Shown: positions 17,107 to 26,376 of the stretch, piece by piece
Layout of the letters: every line of letters starts with the position of its first letter
How positions within the stretch are numbered: the first letter of the stretch is position 1
Assembly: GCA_016218925.1 (NCBI GenBank)
Contig: JACRCR010000101.1
Coordinates: 1-38,715, forward strand
Direction of reading: 5' to 3'
DNA: 38,715 bases
From: Deltaproteobacteria bacterium
Lineage (GTDB): Bacteria > Desulfobacterota > Binatia > UBA1149 > CAITLU01
Notes under the pieces: generated by a model
The model's input: the letters and a program-made list of their open reading frames with translations, nothing else
Databases searched by the model: none
Told to the model about the DNA's origin: nothing
Program-made: the position numbers and the translations under genes

Positions 17107-17894
17107 GAGCGGCGGCCGGCGTCCTGGCCGAGGAAGAAGCGCAGCGCCTGCCCGGGGTCGGGTTCCTTGATCAGGTTCTCGCCGATCAAGAAGGCGGTCA
17201 CGCCGAGCGCTTCCATCTGCGCCAGCTCGTGGGGATGACGGTAGCCGCTCTCGGACACCAGCGTCACGTCGTCGGGTACCAGGCCCGAGAGCCGCCGCGT
17301 GGTGGTCAGCGAAGTCTCGAAGGTGCGCAGGTTGCGGTTGTTGATGCCGATCAGATGCGCGCCGCTGGCCAGCGCGCGCTCCATCTCGGCTTCGTCATGC
17401 ACTTCCACCAGCACGTCGAGGTCTTCGGCGCGGGCGGCCGCGGCCAGGCGCGCCAGTTCGGCGTCGCCCAGCGCCGCCACGATCAGCAAAATGGCGTCGC
17501 CGCCGTGCGCCCTTGCCTCGACGATCTGGTAGTCGTCGACGATGAAGTCCTTGCGCAGCAGCGGAATCGTCGTCACCGCGCGCACCGCCTGCAAGTCGGC
17601 CAGGCTGCCCTGGAAGAACGGCGCGTCGGTCAGCACCGACAGACAGCGCGCGCCGGCGCCCTGATACTGGCGCGCGTGCAAAGCGGCATCGAAATCTTCT
17701 CGAATCACTCCCTTTGACGGAGACGCCTTCTTGATCTCGGCGATGATCGCGCGGCCGTCCTCGACCAGACGCGCGTGGAACCCGCGCCGCGGCTCGCCGT
17801 ACGACGCACGCGCGCGCAGCTCGGGCAGCGGCGCCGCCGTCTTGGCGGCGGCAACTTCGGCGCGTTTGGACTCGAGAATCCGATCGAGGATCAC
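17103..17894 (-). CDS. trpC: Indole-3-glycerol phosphate synthase
   Basis: The 263-residue TIM-barrel enzyme cyclises CdRP to indole-3-glycerol phosphate. IIAEIKKASPSKG, SVLTDAPFFQGSL, LLRKDFIVDDYQI, IGINNRNLRTFE and LVSESGY contain the expected catalytic lysines, Glu, Asn and phosphate-binding residues. The reading frame is open for 161 codons upstream, but that part is a shadow of trpD. The true start is GTG 17894-17892 (VILDRILESK), overlapping the trpD stop as GTGA. Confidence 0.95.
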   Translation of the reverse strand: MILDRILESKRAEVAAAKTAAPLPELRARASYGEPRRGFHARLVEDGRAIIAEIKKASPSKGVIREDFDAALHARQYQGAGARCLSVLTDAPFFQGSLADLQAVRAVTTIPLLRKDFIVDDYQIVEARAHGGDAILLIVAALGDAELARLAAAARAEDLDVLVEVHDEAEMERALASGAHLIGINNRNLRTFETSLTTTRRLSGLVPDDVTLVSESGYRHPHELAQMEALGVTAFLIGENLIKEPDPGQALRFFLGQDAGRRS

Positions 17895-18913
17895 GCCGCA
17901 GTCTCCGCGCCGGCGTGGCTCTCGCGCACGTAGACTTCGAGCAGGCCGAGCGCCAGACCCGCGCCCAGCACGTCGCGGGCCTTGTCGACGCCGGCGCCGA
18001 GCGACGGTGCCAGATCGGCGACATAGATCGCCGCGCCGGCGTTGAGCGCGACCGCGTCGGCGCGCGGTCCTTCGGCACCGCCGAGAACCTCGCGCAGCAG
18101 CCTCGCGTTCTCGGCGGCATCGCCGCCGCCGAGGTCTTCGATCTTGCAGCGAGTCATCCCGAAATCTTCCGGCTCGATCTCGTAGTGCAGCAGCTCTCCG
18201 TCGCGAAGCTCCACCACCGTGCTCTCGGCCACCGGCGTCAACTCGTCGCTGCCGTCGCCGCCGTGCACCACCATCACGTGCTCGCTGCCGAGCATGCGCA
18301 GAACCTCGGCCACCGGCGCCAGCCACTGCCGCGAGAACAGCCCCACCACCTGACGCGTGACCCCGGCCGGATTGCACAACGGCCCGGTCAGATTGAAGAG
18401 CGTGCGAAAACCGAGCTCGCGGCGCAGCGGCCCCACCCCGCGCAGCGCCGGGTGGTAGGACGGAGCGAACAGGAAGGCGAAGCCGCAGCGGTCCAGGCAG
18501 CGCACGGCCGCCTGCGGAGAGAGTTCGAGCTGGACGCCAAGCGCCTCCAGCACGTCGGCCGCACCGACCTTGCCCGAGGCCGCGCGGTTGCCGTGCTTGG
18601 CCACCTTGGCGCCGGCGGCCGCGGCGACGAAGGCCGCAGCGGTCGAAACGTTGAAGGTGGCCAGCCCGTCGCCGCCGGTCCCGCAGGTATCTATGAGGGT
18701 GGCCGGGTAGCTCACCCGCACGCAGCGCTCGCGCAGCACACCGACGGTCGCGACCAGCTCCTCGACCGTCTCACCCTTGGCGGCCAGCGCCGCCAGGAAC
18801 GCGCCGGTCTGCGCCGCGGTGGCCTCGCCGTCGATCACGCCGGCAATCGCTGCCTCCATCTCAACCCTTGAAAGATTGAGGCCTTGCACCAGCCTGGCTA
18901 GAACTTCCTTCAC
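17891..18913 (-). CDS. trpD: Anthranilate phosphoribosyltransferase
   Basis: The 340-residue enzyme joins anthranilate to PRPP. DTCGTGGDG is the PRPP/pyrophosphate loop, KHGNRAASGKVGAADVLEALG the second substrate motif, and NLTGPLCNPAG and VHGGDGSDEL the remaining signatures. GTG 18913-18911 begins 9 nt after the trpE stop, leaving no room for trpG, and there is no amidotransferase domain fused to this protein. The stop overlaps the trpC GTG. Confidence 0.96.
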   Translation of the reverse strand: MKEVLARLVQGLNLSRVEMEAAIAGVIDGEATAAQTGAFLAALAAKGETVEELVATVGVLRERCVRVSYPATLIDTCGTGGDGLATFNVSTAAAFVAAAAGAKVAKHGNRAASGKVGAADVLEALGVQLELSPQAAVRCLDRCGFAFLFAPSYHPALRGVGPLRRELGFRTLFNLTGPLCNPAGVTRQVVGLFSRQWLAPVAEVLRMLGSEHVMVVHGGDGSDELTPVAESTVVELRDGELLHYEIEPEDFGMTRCKIEDLGGGDAAENARLLREVLGGAEGPRADAVALNAGAAIYVADLAPSLGAGVDKARDVLGAGLALGLLEVYVRESHAGAETAA

Positions 18914-18922
18914 TGCCGGGGC

Positions 18923-20404
18923 CTAGCCGCACTCGATTTCGGCGGCGCGCTCGAGGGCGGCCATCATCGCCGCAGCCTTGGCCTCGCACTCGGCCTGCTC
19001 GCGCATCGGAACCGAGTCGGCGACGATCCCGGCGCCGGCTTGGAGGTAGACCTTTCCGGCTTTGATCAAGACCGTTCGGATAGCGATGCAGGTGTCGAGA
19101 TTACCAAGGAAATCGATGTAGCCGACAGCGCCGCCGTAAACCCCGCGGCGGGTCTTCTCCACCTCTTCTATGATCTGCATCGCGCGAACCTTCGGGGCAC
19201 CGGTAAGGGTGCCGGCCGGGAAGGTGGCACGGAAGGCGTCGAAGCGGTCCTTGCCCTCGGCCAGGGTTCCCGAGACGTGCGAGACGATGTGATGGACGTG
19301 CGAGTAGCGCTCGACCATGAAGCGCTCATCGACGCTGACCGAGCCGGTCTCGGCCACTCGCCCGATGTCGTTGCGCCCGAGGTCGACCAGCATGATGTGC
19401 TCGGCCTGCTCCTTGGGGTCGGCCAGCATGCGGGCCACCAGCGCTTCGTCTTCCTGCGGAGTGGCGCCGCGCCGGATGGTCCCGGCGATGGGACGGACGG
19501 CGACCTTGCGTCCCTCCACTTTCACCATCACCTCCGGCGAGGCGCCGGCGACGATCTCCTCTGCGAGATCCAGATAGAACATGTACGGTGAGGGATTGAT
19601 GGTGCGCAGCGCGCGGTAGATCGAAAACGGGTGCGTCCCCAGATCGGCGCTGAAGCGCTGCGAAGGAACGACCTGGAAGATGTCTCCGGCCTTGATGTAC
19701 TCGAGGCAGCGCTCGACGCGATCGCAGTATTCGCTCGGGGTGAAGTTCGACGACGGCCGCTGCGGCGCAGCCGCGGGCGCAACCGGCAGCGGCGCGTCGG
19801 CCGCGCGCAGGCGCGCCACGGTGGCCTCGACCGAAGCGGCTGCACGCTGGTAGACCAGCGCCGGATCGTCGCCGGCAGCCAGCACCGCAAGGCTCACCAC
19901 TTTCATCGTGTGCGTGACGTTGTCGAACAACACGAAGTTGTCGGCGATCACGCCGGCGATGTCGGCGACGCCGAGATCGTCGACGGTGTGTTCGGGAAGT
20001 CTCTCGATCGCGCGTACGACGTCGTAGGCGAGATAGCCGACGAAGCCGCCGGCGAAACGCGACAGGCCTTCCACGCGCGCCTGATGGAACGGTGCCAGCA
20101 CGCGCCGCAGCGTATCGATCGCGTCCCCGCGCAATTCTTCACGCGAACCGTCGCGTCTGGTGACCACCGTGACGCCGCCGCTCGCACGCAGCGTCATCAA
20201 CGGATCGGTGCCGAGCACGCTGTAGCGGCCCCAGCGGTCACCGCCTTCCACACTCTCGAGCAGAAAGCCCTGGCCGCCGTGGTGCAGCTTGAGGAAGGCC
20301 GACACCGGAGTGTCGAGGTCGGCGGCCACCTCACGGTAGACCGGAATCGTGTCGGCCTCGGCGGCGAGCCGGCGAAAGCCTTCGAGATCGGGAACCACGC
20401 TCAT
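18923..20404 (-). CDS. trpE: Anthranilate synthase component I
   Basis: The 493-residue chorismate-utilising subunit makes anthranilate from chorismate and ammonia or glutamine-derived ammonia. FLLESVEGGDRWGRYS holds the LLES element linked to tryptophan feedback inhibition. IAGTIRRG, DLGRNDIGRV, FPAGTLTGAPK and QAGAGIVADS form the chorismate and Mg2+ site. ATG 20404-20402 lies 148 nt after the SPOR gene, preceded by a hairpin (20432-20460). The partner TrpG is not encoded in this run and must come from elsewhere, for example a shared PabA. Confidence 0.96.
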   Translation of the reverse strand: MSVVPDLEGFRRLAAEADTIPVYREVAADLDTPVSAFLKLHHGGQGFLLESVEGGDRWGRYSVLGTDPLMTLRASGGVTVVTRRDGSREELRGDAIDTLRRVLAPFHQARVEGLSRFAGGFVGYLAYDVVRAIERLPEHTVDDLGVADIAGVIADNFVLFDNVTHTMKVVSLAVLAAGDDPALVYQRAAASVEATVARLRAADAPLPVAPAAAPQRPSSNFTPSEYCDRVERCLEYIKAGDIFQVVPSQRFSADLGTHPFSIYRALRTINPSPYMFYLDLAEEIVAGASPEVMVKVEGRKVAVRPIAGTIRRGATPQEDEALVARMLADPKEQAEHIMLVDLGRNDIGRVAETGSVSVDERFMVERYSHVHHIVSHVSGTLAEGKDRFDAFRATFPAGTLTGAPKVRAMQIIEEVEKTRRGVYGGAVGYIDFLGNLDTCIAIRTVLIKAGKVYLQAGAGIVADSVPMREQAECEAKAAAMMAALERAAEIECG

Positions 20405-20431
20405 GATTGCTCTGTTACCGGGTCGATCGCT

Positions 20432-20460
20432 CGCCGCGTTGCCTGACTTGGCACGCGGCG
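20432..20460 (-). promoter_or_regulatory. Hairpin in the trpE leader
   Basis: On the minus strand CGCCGCGTGCC, a six-base loop AAGTCA, and GGCAACGCGGCG can form an 11-bp stem with one bulged base, about 28 nt upstream of the trpE ATG. No U-tract follows, and no Trp-rich leader peptide is visible in the 148-nt spacer. It may affect translation or transcription of trpE, but classical attenuation is not supported. Confidence 0.4.
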
Positions 20461-20552
20461 GCAGCGGCGCGGACGCGCATTTTTCGCTCTACCTGCCTCA
20501 GATGCCAGCGCGCGGTCGCTCGGCACTCTGGCCCGCCCGCCGAGCCAACTGC

Positions 20553-21332
20553 CTATTCGGTGCTGACGAAGGCCTGTTCGAGTCCGAGCTCGCGCCGGCA
20601 GTGGTCGGCCATCGTTCTCGCTTCCCCGAAAACTCCGTAGCGCCCTACCCTTACCCGGTACCACGAAGTCTGTCCGTCGCTGACGCGTTTGATGTAGGCG
20701 CCGTAGCCGCGCGAGGCCAGTTTCTTCACCAGTGCCTCGGCGTCGCCCTGCTTGCGGGTGGCCAGCACCTGCACGGTATAGCCGCCGGCTCCGGCCTTGC
20801 GGTCTTCTTCAGGCTTGGCGGCCTCGGCGGCTTTCGCCTGCGCCGCCTTGTCGGCCGCGGCCTTGGCCGCGGCAGCTTTGGCGTCGGCGGCCTTGGCGTC
20901 TTTGCCGTCGGCCTTCGCATCCGCGGCGCCGGCGGCGGCGTCCGGCTTGGCCTCACCAGCCGGCGCCACGCCGCGCGCGTCGCCGGTCTTGTCGTCTTCC
21001 TTGGCTTCCGTCTTGGCCTCGGCGGCACCTGATGGCGGTTTGCCGTCTGACTTGGCCCGCGCGCCGCCCTTGGGCACGTCCGCCCCCGCACTACCTGTCT
21101 CGGTGGACGAACCCTCGGGACCGGCGGCGGCGGGACGCGAATACTTGGAAAAATCTCCGACCGGGATGCGCGCAACCCGTTCGTCGCGCGGGACGTGCGC
21201 CGCCGCGTTCTTCTTGCCGACGTAGAAGCCCAGGAAGAACACGCACGAAGCCGTGACGAGAAAGCTCACGGCCAGCAGGGTCATTTCGACCCCGGTGAAC
21301 TGTAACTGCCGCCTGCCTCGCCTCGTCTCCAT
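20553..21332 (-). CDS. SPOR-domain membrane protein
   Basis: The 259-residue protein starts at ATG 21332-21330 (METRRGRR) after a GAGG four bases upstream; GTG 21347 is possible. Residues about 17-38 form one transmembrane helix with a basic cytoplasmic tail. Residues about 65-183 are a low-complexity Ala/Lys/Asp linker with AAKAAADKAAQAKAA repeats. Residues about 184-257 form a SPOR domain (YTVQVLATRKQGDAEALVKKL...YRVRVGRYGVFGEA). SPOR domains bind glycan strands stripped of stem peptides at division sites, so a periplasmic, septum-associated role is likely. It is the first gene of the trp-folC-lptD run, 148 nt before trpE. Confidence 0.88.
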   Translation of the reverse strand: METRRGRRQLQFTGVEMTLLAVSFLVTASCVFFLGFYVGKKNAAAHVPRDERVARIPVGDFSKYSRPAAAGPEGSSTETGSAGADVPKGGARAKSDGKPPSGAAEAKTEAKEDDKTGDARGVAPAGEAKPDAAAGAADAKADGKDAKAADAKAAAAKAAADKAAQAKAAEAAKPEEDRKAGAGGYTVQVLATRKQGDAEALVKKLASRGYGAYIKRVSDGQTSWYRVRVGRYGVFGEARTMADHCRRELGLEQAFVSTE

Positions 21333-21448
21333 GCCGCCTCGACCCACTTCCGCCCCATCGCCCCTTTACGAGTGTGCTCTCACGGCAGCGCCGCAAAGCC
21401 ACATGCTAGCATCCCGCGCCCGCCAGTGCCGCTACCGCGGCCCCGTCG

Positions 21449-21490
21449 AAAAAAAGAAACGCCCTGTTGCAGCGCAGTCGTGCAAAGCGC
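21449..21490 (-). terminator. Probable intrinsic terminator after argS
   Basis: Reading leftwards, GCGCTTTGCA and TGCAACAGGGC pair with one mismatch and one bulge around a nine-base loop, followed directly by GTTTCTTTTTTT. It lies 39 nt beyond the argS stop and would end the ribosomal-argS transcript. The SPOR gene start is 117 nt further on, so that operon needs its own promoter in 21333-21448. Confidence 0.55.
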
Positions 21491-21528
21491 CGGTTCCAGC
21501 AACCCGCCGGGAAAGTCGGCTGGCCGCG

Positions 21529-23193
21529 TTACATCCTTTCCGGGGCGCCTACGCCGACCAGCGCGAGTGCGCGACCGATCACCTGACCGACAGCTCTGAC
21601 GAGGAGCAGCCGCGCCCCAGTCAGCGCGACGTCGTCGCTGACGCAGCGGTGCTTGGCGTAGAAACGATGGAACTCGCCGGCGACCTTCTGTGCGTAGACC
21701 ACCACCCTGTGAGGCTCGAGAGACTCGGCCGTGCCTTCGACGATCTCGGGAAACTCGGCCAGCAGCCGAATCAGCGCAAGTTCGTCGGGATGCCGCAGAG
21801 CCGCTACCGCCTCGGCCGAGGCGACCGGAGCCTCGATGCCCTTCTCCGCCGCCTGACGGAAGATCCCGGCTATGCGAGTGTAGGCGTACTGGATGTAGAA
21901 GACGGGATTTTCGGCCGTCTGGCGCCGCGCCAGCTCCAGATCGAAGTCCAGGTGCGCGTCCGACTTGCGCGACAGGAAGAAGAAGCGCGCCAGATCGCAA
22001 CCGACTTCGTCGAGAACATCGCGCAGCGTGATGAACTCGCCGGTGCGCTTGCCCATGCGTACCGGCACACCGTCGCGCGACAGGCTCACCATCTGTACCA
22101 GCACGACGCGCAGCCGCGCCGGGTCCATCCCCAGCGCGCTCAGCGATGCGCGCATGCGGCCGATGTAGCCGTGGTGGTCGGCACCCCACACGTCGATGAT
22201 GCGGTCGTACCCTGCCAGCAGTTTCTCGCGGTGGTAGCAGATGTCGCTGGCGAAATAGGTCAGGCCGCCGTCGCTCTTTACGACCGGCCGATCCTTGTCG
22301 TCGCCGAACGCGCTGCTGCGCATGAAGCGCGCGCCGTCGCTGGTGTAGAGGTGGCCGTTGCGATCGAGCTCGTCGAGGGCAGCCTGGACGCGGCCGCTGC
22401 TCTGCAGGTCGCGTTCGCTGGTGAAGCGATCGAAGCGCACGCCGAACGCCGCGAGATCGGCGCGGATGAGATCGAGCATCTTGTCGGCCGCCTCGCGCCC
22501 GAGGTCGTCCACGGCGCGGGTGCGGTCGGCGTCGACCCAGCGCCTGCCGTGCTGGTCGAGCGCCTCGCGCGCGAGGTCGAAGACATACTCGGCCGGGTAG
22601 CCGTTCTCGGGAAACGGCTCGTCGATGCCGCACATCACCAGGTAGCGCGCCAGCACCGACGCGCCCAGCGTCTCTATCTGGCCGCCGGCATCGTTGATGT
22701 AGTACTCACGATCGACGGCGTATCCGGCCGCTTCCAGCACGCGTGCGATCGCGTCGCCGGTGGCCGCGCCGCGGCCGTGGCCGATGTGCAGCGGACCGGT
22801 GGGGTTTGCGGAGCAGAACTCGACCTGGATGCGCTTGCCGGCGCCGACGCGGCTAGTGCCGTAGTCGTTGCCGGCGCCGAGAATCTCGAGCAGCCTCTCG
22901 CGCCACGCTCCGGGCGCGAACGTCAGGTTGAGGAAGCCGCCGCCGGCGACCTCCACCTTCTCCAGACGCCCGCCGGCGTCTCCGAGTCTGCGCTGCAGCA
23001 GTGCGGCGATGGCCGCGGGGGCCTTGCGCTCGATGCGTGCCAGCGTCATCGCCAGATTGCTGGCGAGATCGCCGTGGCCTTGCTCGCGCGGCACCTCGAC
23101 GACGAACGCCGGGACTTCGCTGCCCGAGAGCTCTCCGCTCTCGCGAGCGCCGGCCAGCGCTTCCAGCAGCAGGCCTCGCAGGCGGCTCTTCAC
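21529..23193 (-). CDS. argS: Arginyl-tRNA synthetase
   Basis: The 554-residue class I synthetase charges tRNA-Arg. An N-terminal Add-1 domain precedes FCSANPTGPLHIGHGRGA (HIGH motif). ADHHGYIGRM and VPVRMGKRTGEF occupy the second ATP site; the canonical KMSKS is degenerate, as is usual in ArgRS. The anticodon-binding domain ends in ALVGVGAPERM, typical for the family. GTG 23193-23191 has AGGAAA about ten bases upstream. It follows rplQ by 14 nt and is therefore probably cotranscribed with the ribosomal superoperon. Confidence 0.96.
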   Translation of the reverse strand: MKSRLRGLLLEALAGARESGELSGSEVPAFVVEVPREQGHGDLASNLAMTLARIERKAPAAIAALLQRRLGDAGGRLEKVEVAGGGFLNLTFAPGAWRERLLEILGAGNDYGTSRVGAGKRIQVEFCSANPTGPLHIGHGRGAATGDAIARVLEAAGYAVDREYYINDAGGQIETLGASVLARYLVMCGIDEPFPENGYPAEYVFDLAREALDQHGRRWVDADRTRAVDDLGREAADKMLDLIRADLAAFGVRFDRFTSERDLQSSGRVQAALDELDRNGHLYTSDGARFMRSSAFGDDKDRPVVKSDGGLTYFASDICYHREKLLAGYDRIIDVWGADHHGYIGRMRASLSALGMDPARLRVVLVQMVSLSRDGVPVRMGKRTGEFITLRDVLDEVGCDLARFFFLSRKSDAHLDFDLELARRQTAENPVFYIQYAYTRIAGIFRQAAEKGIEAPVASAEAVAALRHPDELALIRLLAEFPEIVEGTAESLEPHRVVVYAQKVAGEFHRFYAKHRCVSDDVALTGARLLLVRAVGQVIGRALALVGVGAPERM

Positions 23194-23207
23194 AACCCGA
23201 CTGTTTC

Positions 23208-23597
23208 CTAGGACGCGGCCTTCTCGGGAGTCGCCGGCGCAGCCCGTTCGGTGAGCTCGATGATCGACATCGGCGCCGCATCGCCGTGGCGCTGCGCCAC
23301 CTTGATGATCCTGGTGTAGCCACCGGGACGGTTGGCAAAACGCGGAGCGACTTCGGCGAAGAGCTTGGAGACCGCTTCGTCGGTACGCACGTACGCGCGC
23401 GCGCGACGTCGCGCCGCGACGGTCTGCTTCTTGCCGAGCGTGATCATCCGATCGACCCAGCGACGCAGTTCCTTGGCCTTCGCATCGGTGGTCTGGATGC
23501 GTTCGTGCATGATGAGCGACGTCACCATGTTGCGCAGCATCGCCTTACGGTGCGACGAAGAGCGGCTGAGTTTGCGTCCCGCGTTGAGGTGTCTCAT
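23208..23597 (-). CDS. rplQ: 50S ribosomal protein L17
   Basis: The 129-residue protein opens [17 protein letters not shown] and has the conserved [23 protein letters not shown] and GGYTRI motifs. L17 sits near the peptide exit tunnel. A short Ala/Pro-rich tail (TPEKAAS) extends the core. Its start lies 3 nt after the rpoA stop, the usual end of the alpha operon. Confidence 0.98.
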   Translation of the reverse strand: MRHLNAGRKLSRSSSHRKAMLRNMVTSLIMHERIQTTDAKAKELRRWVDRMITLGKKQTVAARRRARAYVRTDEAVSKLFAEVAPRFANRPGGYTRIIKVAQRHGDAAPMSIIELTERAAPATPEKAAS

Positions 23598-23600
23598 GGC

Positions 23601-24614
<1,014 letters not shown>

Positions 24615-24660
24615 AACAGTGAATGCCTCCGTCACTTGCCGTCGAGTCCCGTCGCCTGTC

Positions 24661-25290
24661 TCACTTGGAGTAGAGTTCGACGACCAGACGCTCGTTGATC
24701 GGCATCGTCAGCTCGCTGCGGAGCGGAAGCCGCTTGACCTTTCCGGAAAACGCCGCGCCGTCCAGCTCGAGCCACTCGGGCACGCCGCGCCGCTGCGAGA
24801 TTTCGACCGCACGCTTGAACACTTCCTTGGTGCGGCTGCTCTCGCGCACGGTGATCTCGTCTCCCGGCCTGACCAGATACGAGGGGATGTCCACCCGCTG
24901 TCCGTTTACGGCGAAGTGCCGGTGACGGATCAGCTGGCGGGCCTCCGAACGCGACGTGGCCATGCCGAGGCGGTACACCATGTTGTCGAGACGCCGTTCG
25001 AGGAACGCGAGCAATGCCTCGCCGGTGATGTCCTTGGAATTCTCGGCCATCTCGAAGTAGCGCCGGAACTGGTTCTCGAGCAATCCGTACATGCGCCGCA
25101 GGCGCTGCTTCTCGCGTAGCTGCACCGCATACTCGGAGACCTTGCGCCGGCGTCCTTGTCCGTGCTGCCCGGGCGGATAGTTGCGCCGCTCGATCGCGCA
25201 CTTGTCGGTGTAGCAGCGCTCTCCCTTGAGGAAGAGCTTGACGCCTTCGCGGCGACACAGTCTGCAAACGGGATCGGTATAACGTGCCAT
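24661..25290 (-). CDS. rpsD: 30S ribosomal protein S4 (zinc-binding form)
   Basis: The 209-residue primary 16S rRNA binding protein begins [16 protein letters not shown] and has Cys at 9, 12, 26 and 31, the zinc-binding Cys+ form. The S4 RNA-binding domain includes [20 protein letters not shown]. In Escherichia coli S4 represses its own operon; here a strong hairpin (25331-25349) lies 40 nt upstream of the start. GAGG precedes the ATG by four bases. Confidence 0.97.
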   Translation of the reverse strand: MARYTDPVCRLCRREGVKLFLKGERCYTDKCAIERRNYPPGQHGQGRRRKVSEYAVQLREKQRLRRMYGLLENQFRRYFEMAENSKDITGEALLAFLERRLDNMVYRLGMATSRSEARQLIRHRHFAVNGQRVDIPSYLVRPGDEITVRESSRTKEVFKRAVEISQRRGVPEWLELDGAAFSGKVKRLPLRSELTMPINERLVVELYSK

Positions 25291-25330
25291 GCTTCCTCTC
25301 TATCTTCGTGGCCGCCGCGCCGGTGCCGTC

Positions 25331-25349
25331 CCCGCGAGACTCTCGCGGG
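25331..25349 (-). promoter_or_regulatory. Perfect hairpin between rpsK and rpsD
   Basis: CCCGCGAG, a three-base loop and CTCGCGGG form a perfect 8-bp stem in the 83-nt rpsK-rpsD spacer, one of the longest gaps in the superoperon. No T-tract follows, so it is not an intrinsic terminator. It could be a binding site for S4 autoregulation, an RNA-processing site or a stability element. Confidence 0.5.
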
Positions 25350-25373
25350 CCGGGCCGGACGCGCCGCGGCTCT

Positions 25374-25775
25374 TCAGACGCGTCTCTTCTTGGGCGGCCG
25401 GCACCCGTTGTGCGGAATCGGCGTCACGTCCTTGATCGTTATGACCTGAAGTCCGGCCGCGCCCAGCGCGCGGACGGCGGACTCGCGTCCGGCTCCGGGT
25501 CCCTTGATGAGCACGGTCACCGAACGCATCCCGGCATCTACCGCGATGCGACCTGCGCGCTCGCCGGCCTGCTGAGCCGCGAATGGCGTGCCCTTGCGCG
25601 ATCCCTTGAAGCCGGCCTGGCCTGCGCTCGCCCACGACACCACGTTCCCCAGCGGATCCGTCAGCGTCACCATCGTGTTGTTGAAACTGGCGTGAATGTG
25701 CGCGACGCCCTCGGGCGGAACGCGCCGGGCTTTCTTGCGCCGGGTCGCTGCAGCAGCGGTCTGTCTAGTCGCCAT
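25374..25775 (-). CDS. rpsK: 30S ribosomal protein S11
   Basis: The 133-residue protein has the conserved [41 protein letters not shown] and [18 protein letters not shown] motifs. It forms part of the 30S platform at the mRNA exit. It lies 34 nt after rpsM and 83 nt before rpsD. Confidence 0.98.
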   Translation of the reverse strand: MATRQTAAAATRRKKARRVPPEGVAHIHASFNNTMVTLTDPLGNVVSWASAGQAGFKGSRKGTPFAAQQAGERAGRIAVDAGMRSVTVLIKGPGAGRESAVRALGAAGLQVITIKDVTPIPHNGCRPPKKRRV

Positions 25776-25809
25776 CGAATCGATCTCCCTTTTCCATCAC
25801 TGCCCCGAC

Positions 25810-26190
25810 CTACTTCTTGGTGGCCTTCTTCTTGCCTGCGATCGCAACCCGTGGGCCCTTGCGGGTACGCGCGTTGGTGTGGGTTCGCTGGCCCCGTACG
25901 GGAAGCCCCTTGCGATGGCGCAGACCGCGGTAACAACCGAGGTCCATCAACCGTTTGATACTCATCGCGACTTCGCGCCTGAGGTCGCCTTCGACCTTGA
26001 AGCCCTGGTCGATGACGCCACGTAGTGCGTTGATCTCGGCATCGCTGAGCTCGTCGCTCTTCTTGCCGGGATCCACGTGCGCGGACGCCAGAATTTTCAG
26101 TGCGCTGCTGCGTCCGATGCCGTAGATGTAAGTGATCGCGATTTCCATGCGCTTGTTGCGCGGAAGATCGACTCCTGCAATTCGGGCCAT
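25810..26190 (-). CDS. rpsM: 30S ribosomal protein S13
   Basis: The 126-residue head protein begins [18 protein letters not shown] and contains [15 protein letters not shown] and the basic [19 protein letters not shown] tail that contacts tRNA and the subunit bridge. It is the first of the S13-S11-S4-alpha-L17 set and lies 60 nt after rpmJ. Confidence 0.98.
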   Translation of the reverse strand: MARIAGVDLPRNKRMEIAITYIYGIGRSSALKILASAHVDPGKKSDELSDAEINALRGVIDQGFKVEGDLRREVAMSIKRLMDLGCYRGLRHRKGLPVRGQRTHTNARTRKGPRVAIAGKKKATKK

Positions 26191-26250
26191 TACCGTGCCT
26201 CTCCTGCTCTCTAGCCTTGATCCGTGGTCTCGACTGCCGCCGACCCGGCT

Positions 26251-26364
26251 CTAGCCTTGGCGCTGCTTGTGCCGCGGGTTCTTGCACACCACGCGCACCT
26301 TGTTCTGGCGCTTGACCACCTTGCAATCGCGACACATGCGCTTGACCGATGCCCTGACTTTCAT
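26251..26364 (-). CDS. rpmJ: 50S ribosomal protein L36 (zinc-ribbon form)
   Basis: This 37-residue gene reads [14 protein letters not shown], then [23 protein letters not shown] and TAG. Cys11, Cys14, Cys27 and His32 form the zinc ribbon of the Cys+ type. It starts at ATG 26364-26362, 12 nt after the map stop. In many genomes infA lies between map and rpmJ, but there is no room for it here. Confidence 0.97.
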   Translation of the reverse strand: MKVRASVKRMCRDCKVVKRQNKVRVVCKNPRHKQRQG

Positions 26365-26376
26365 GACGTCCTCGCC

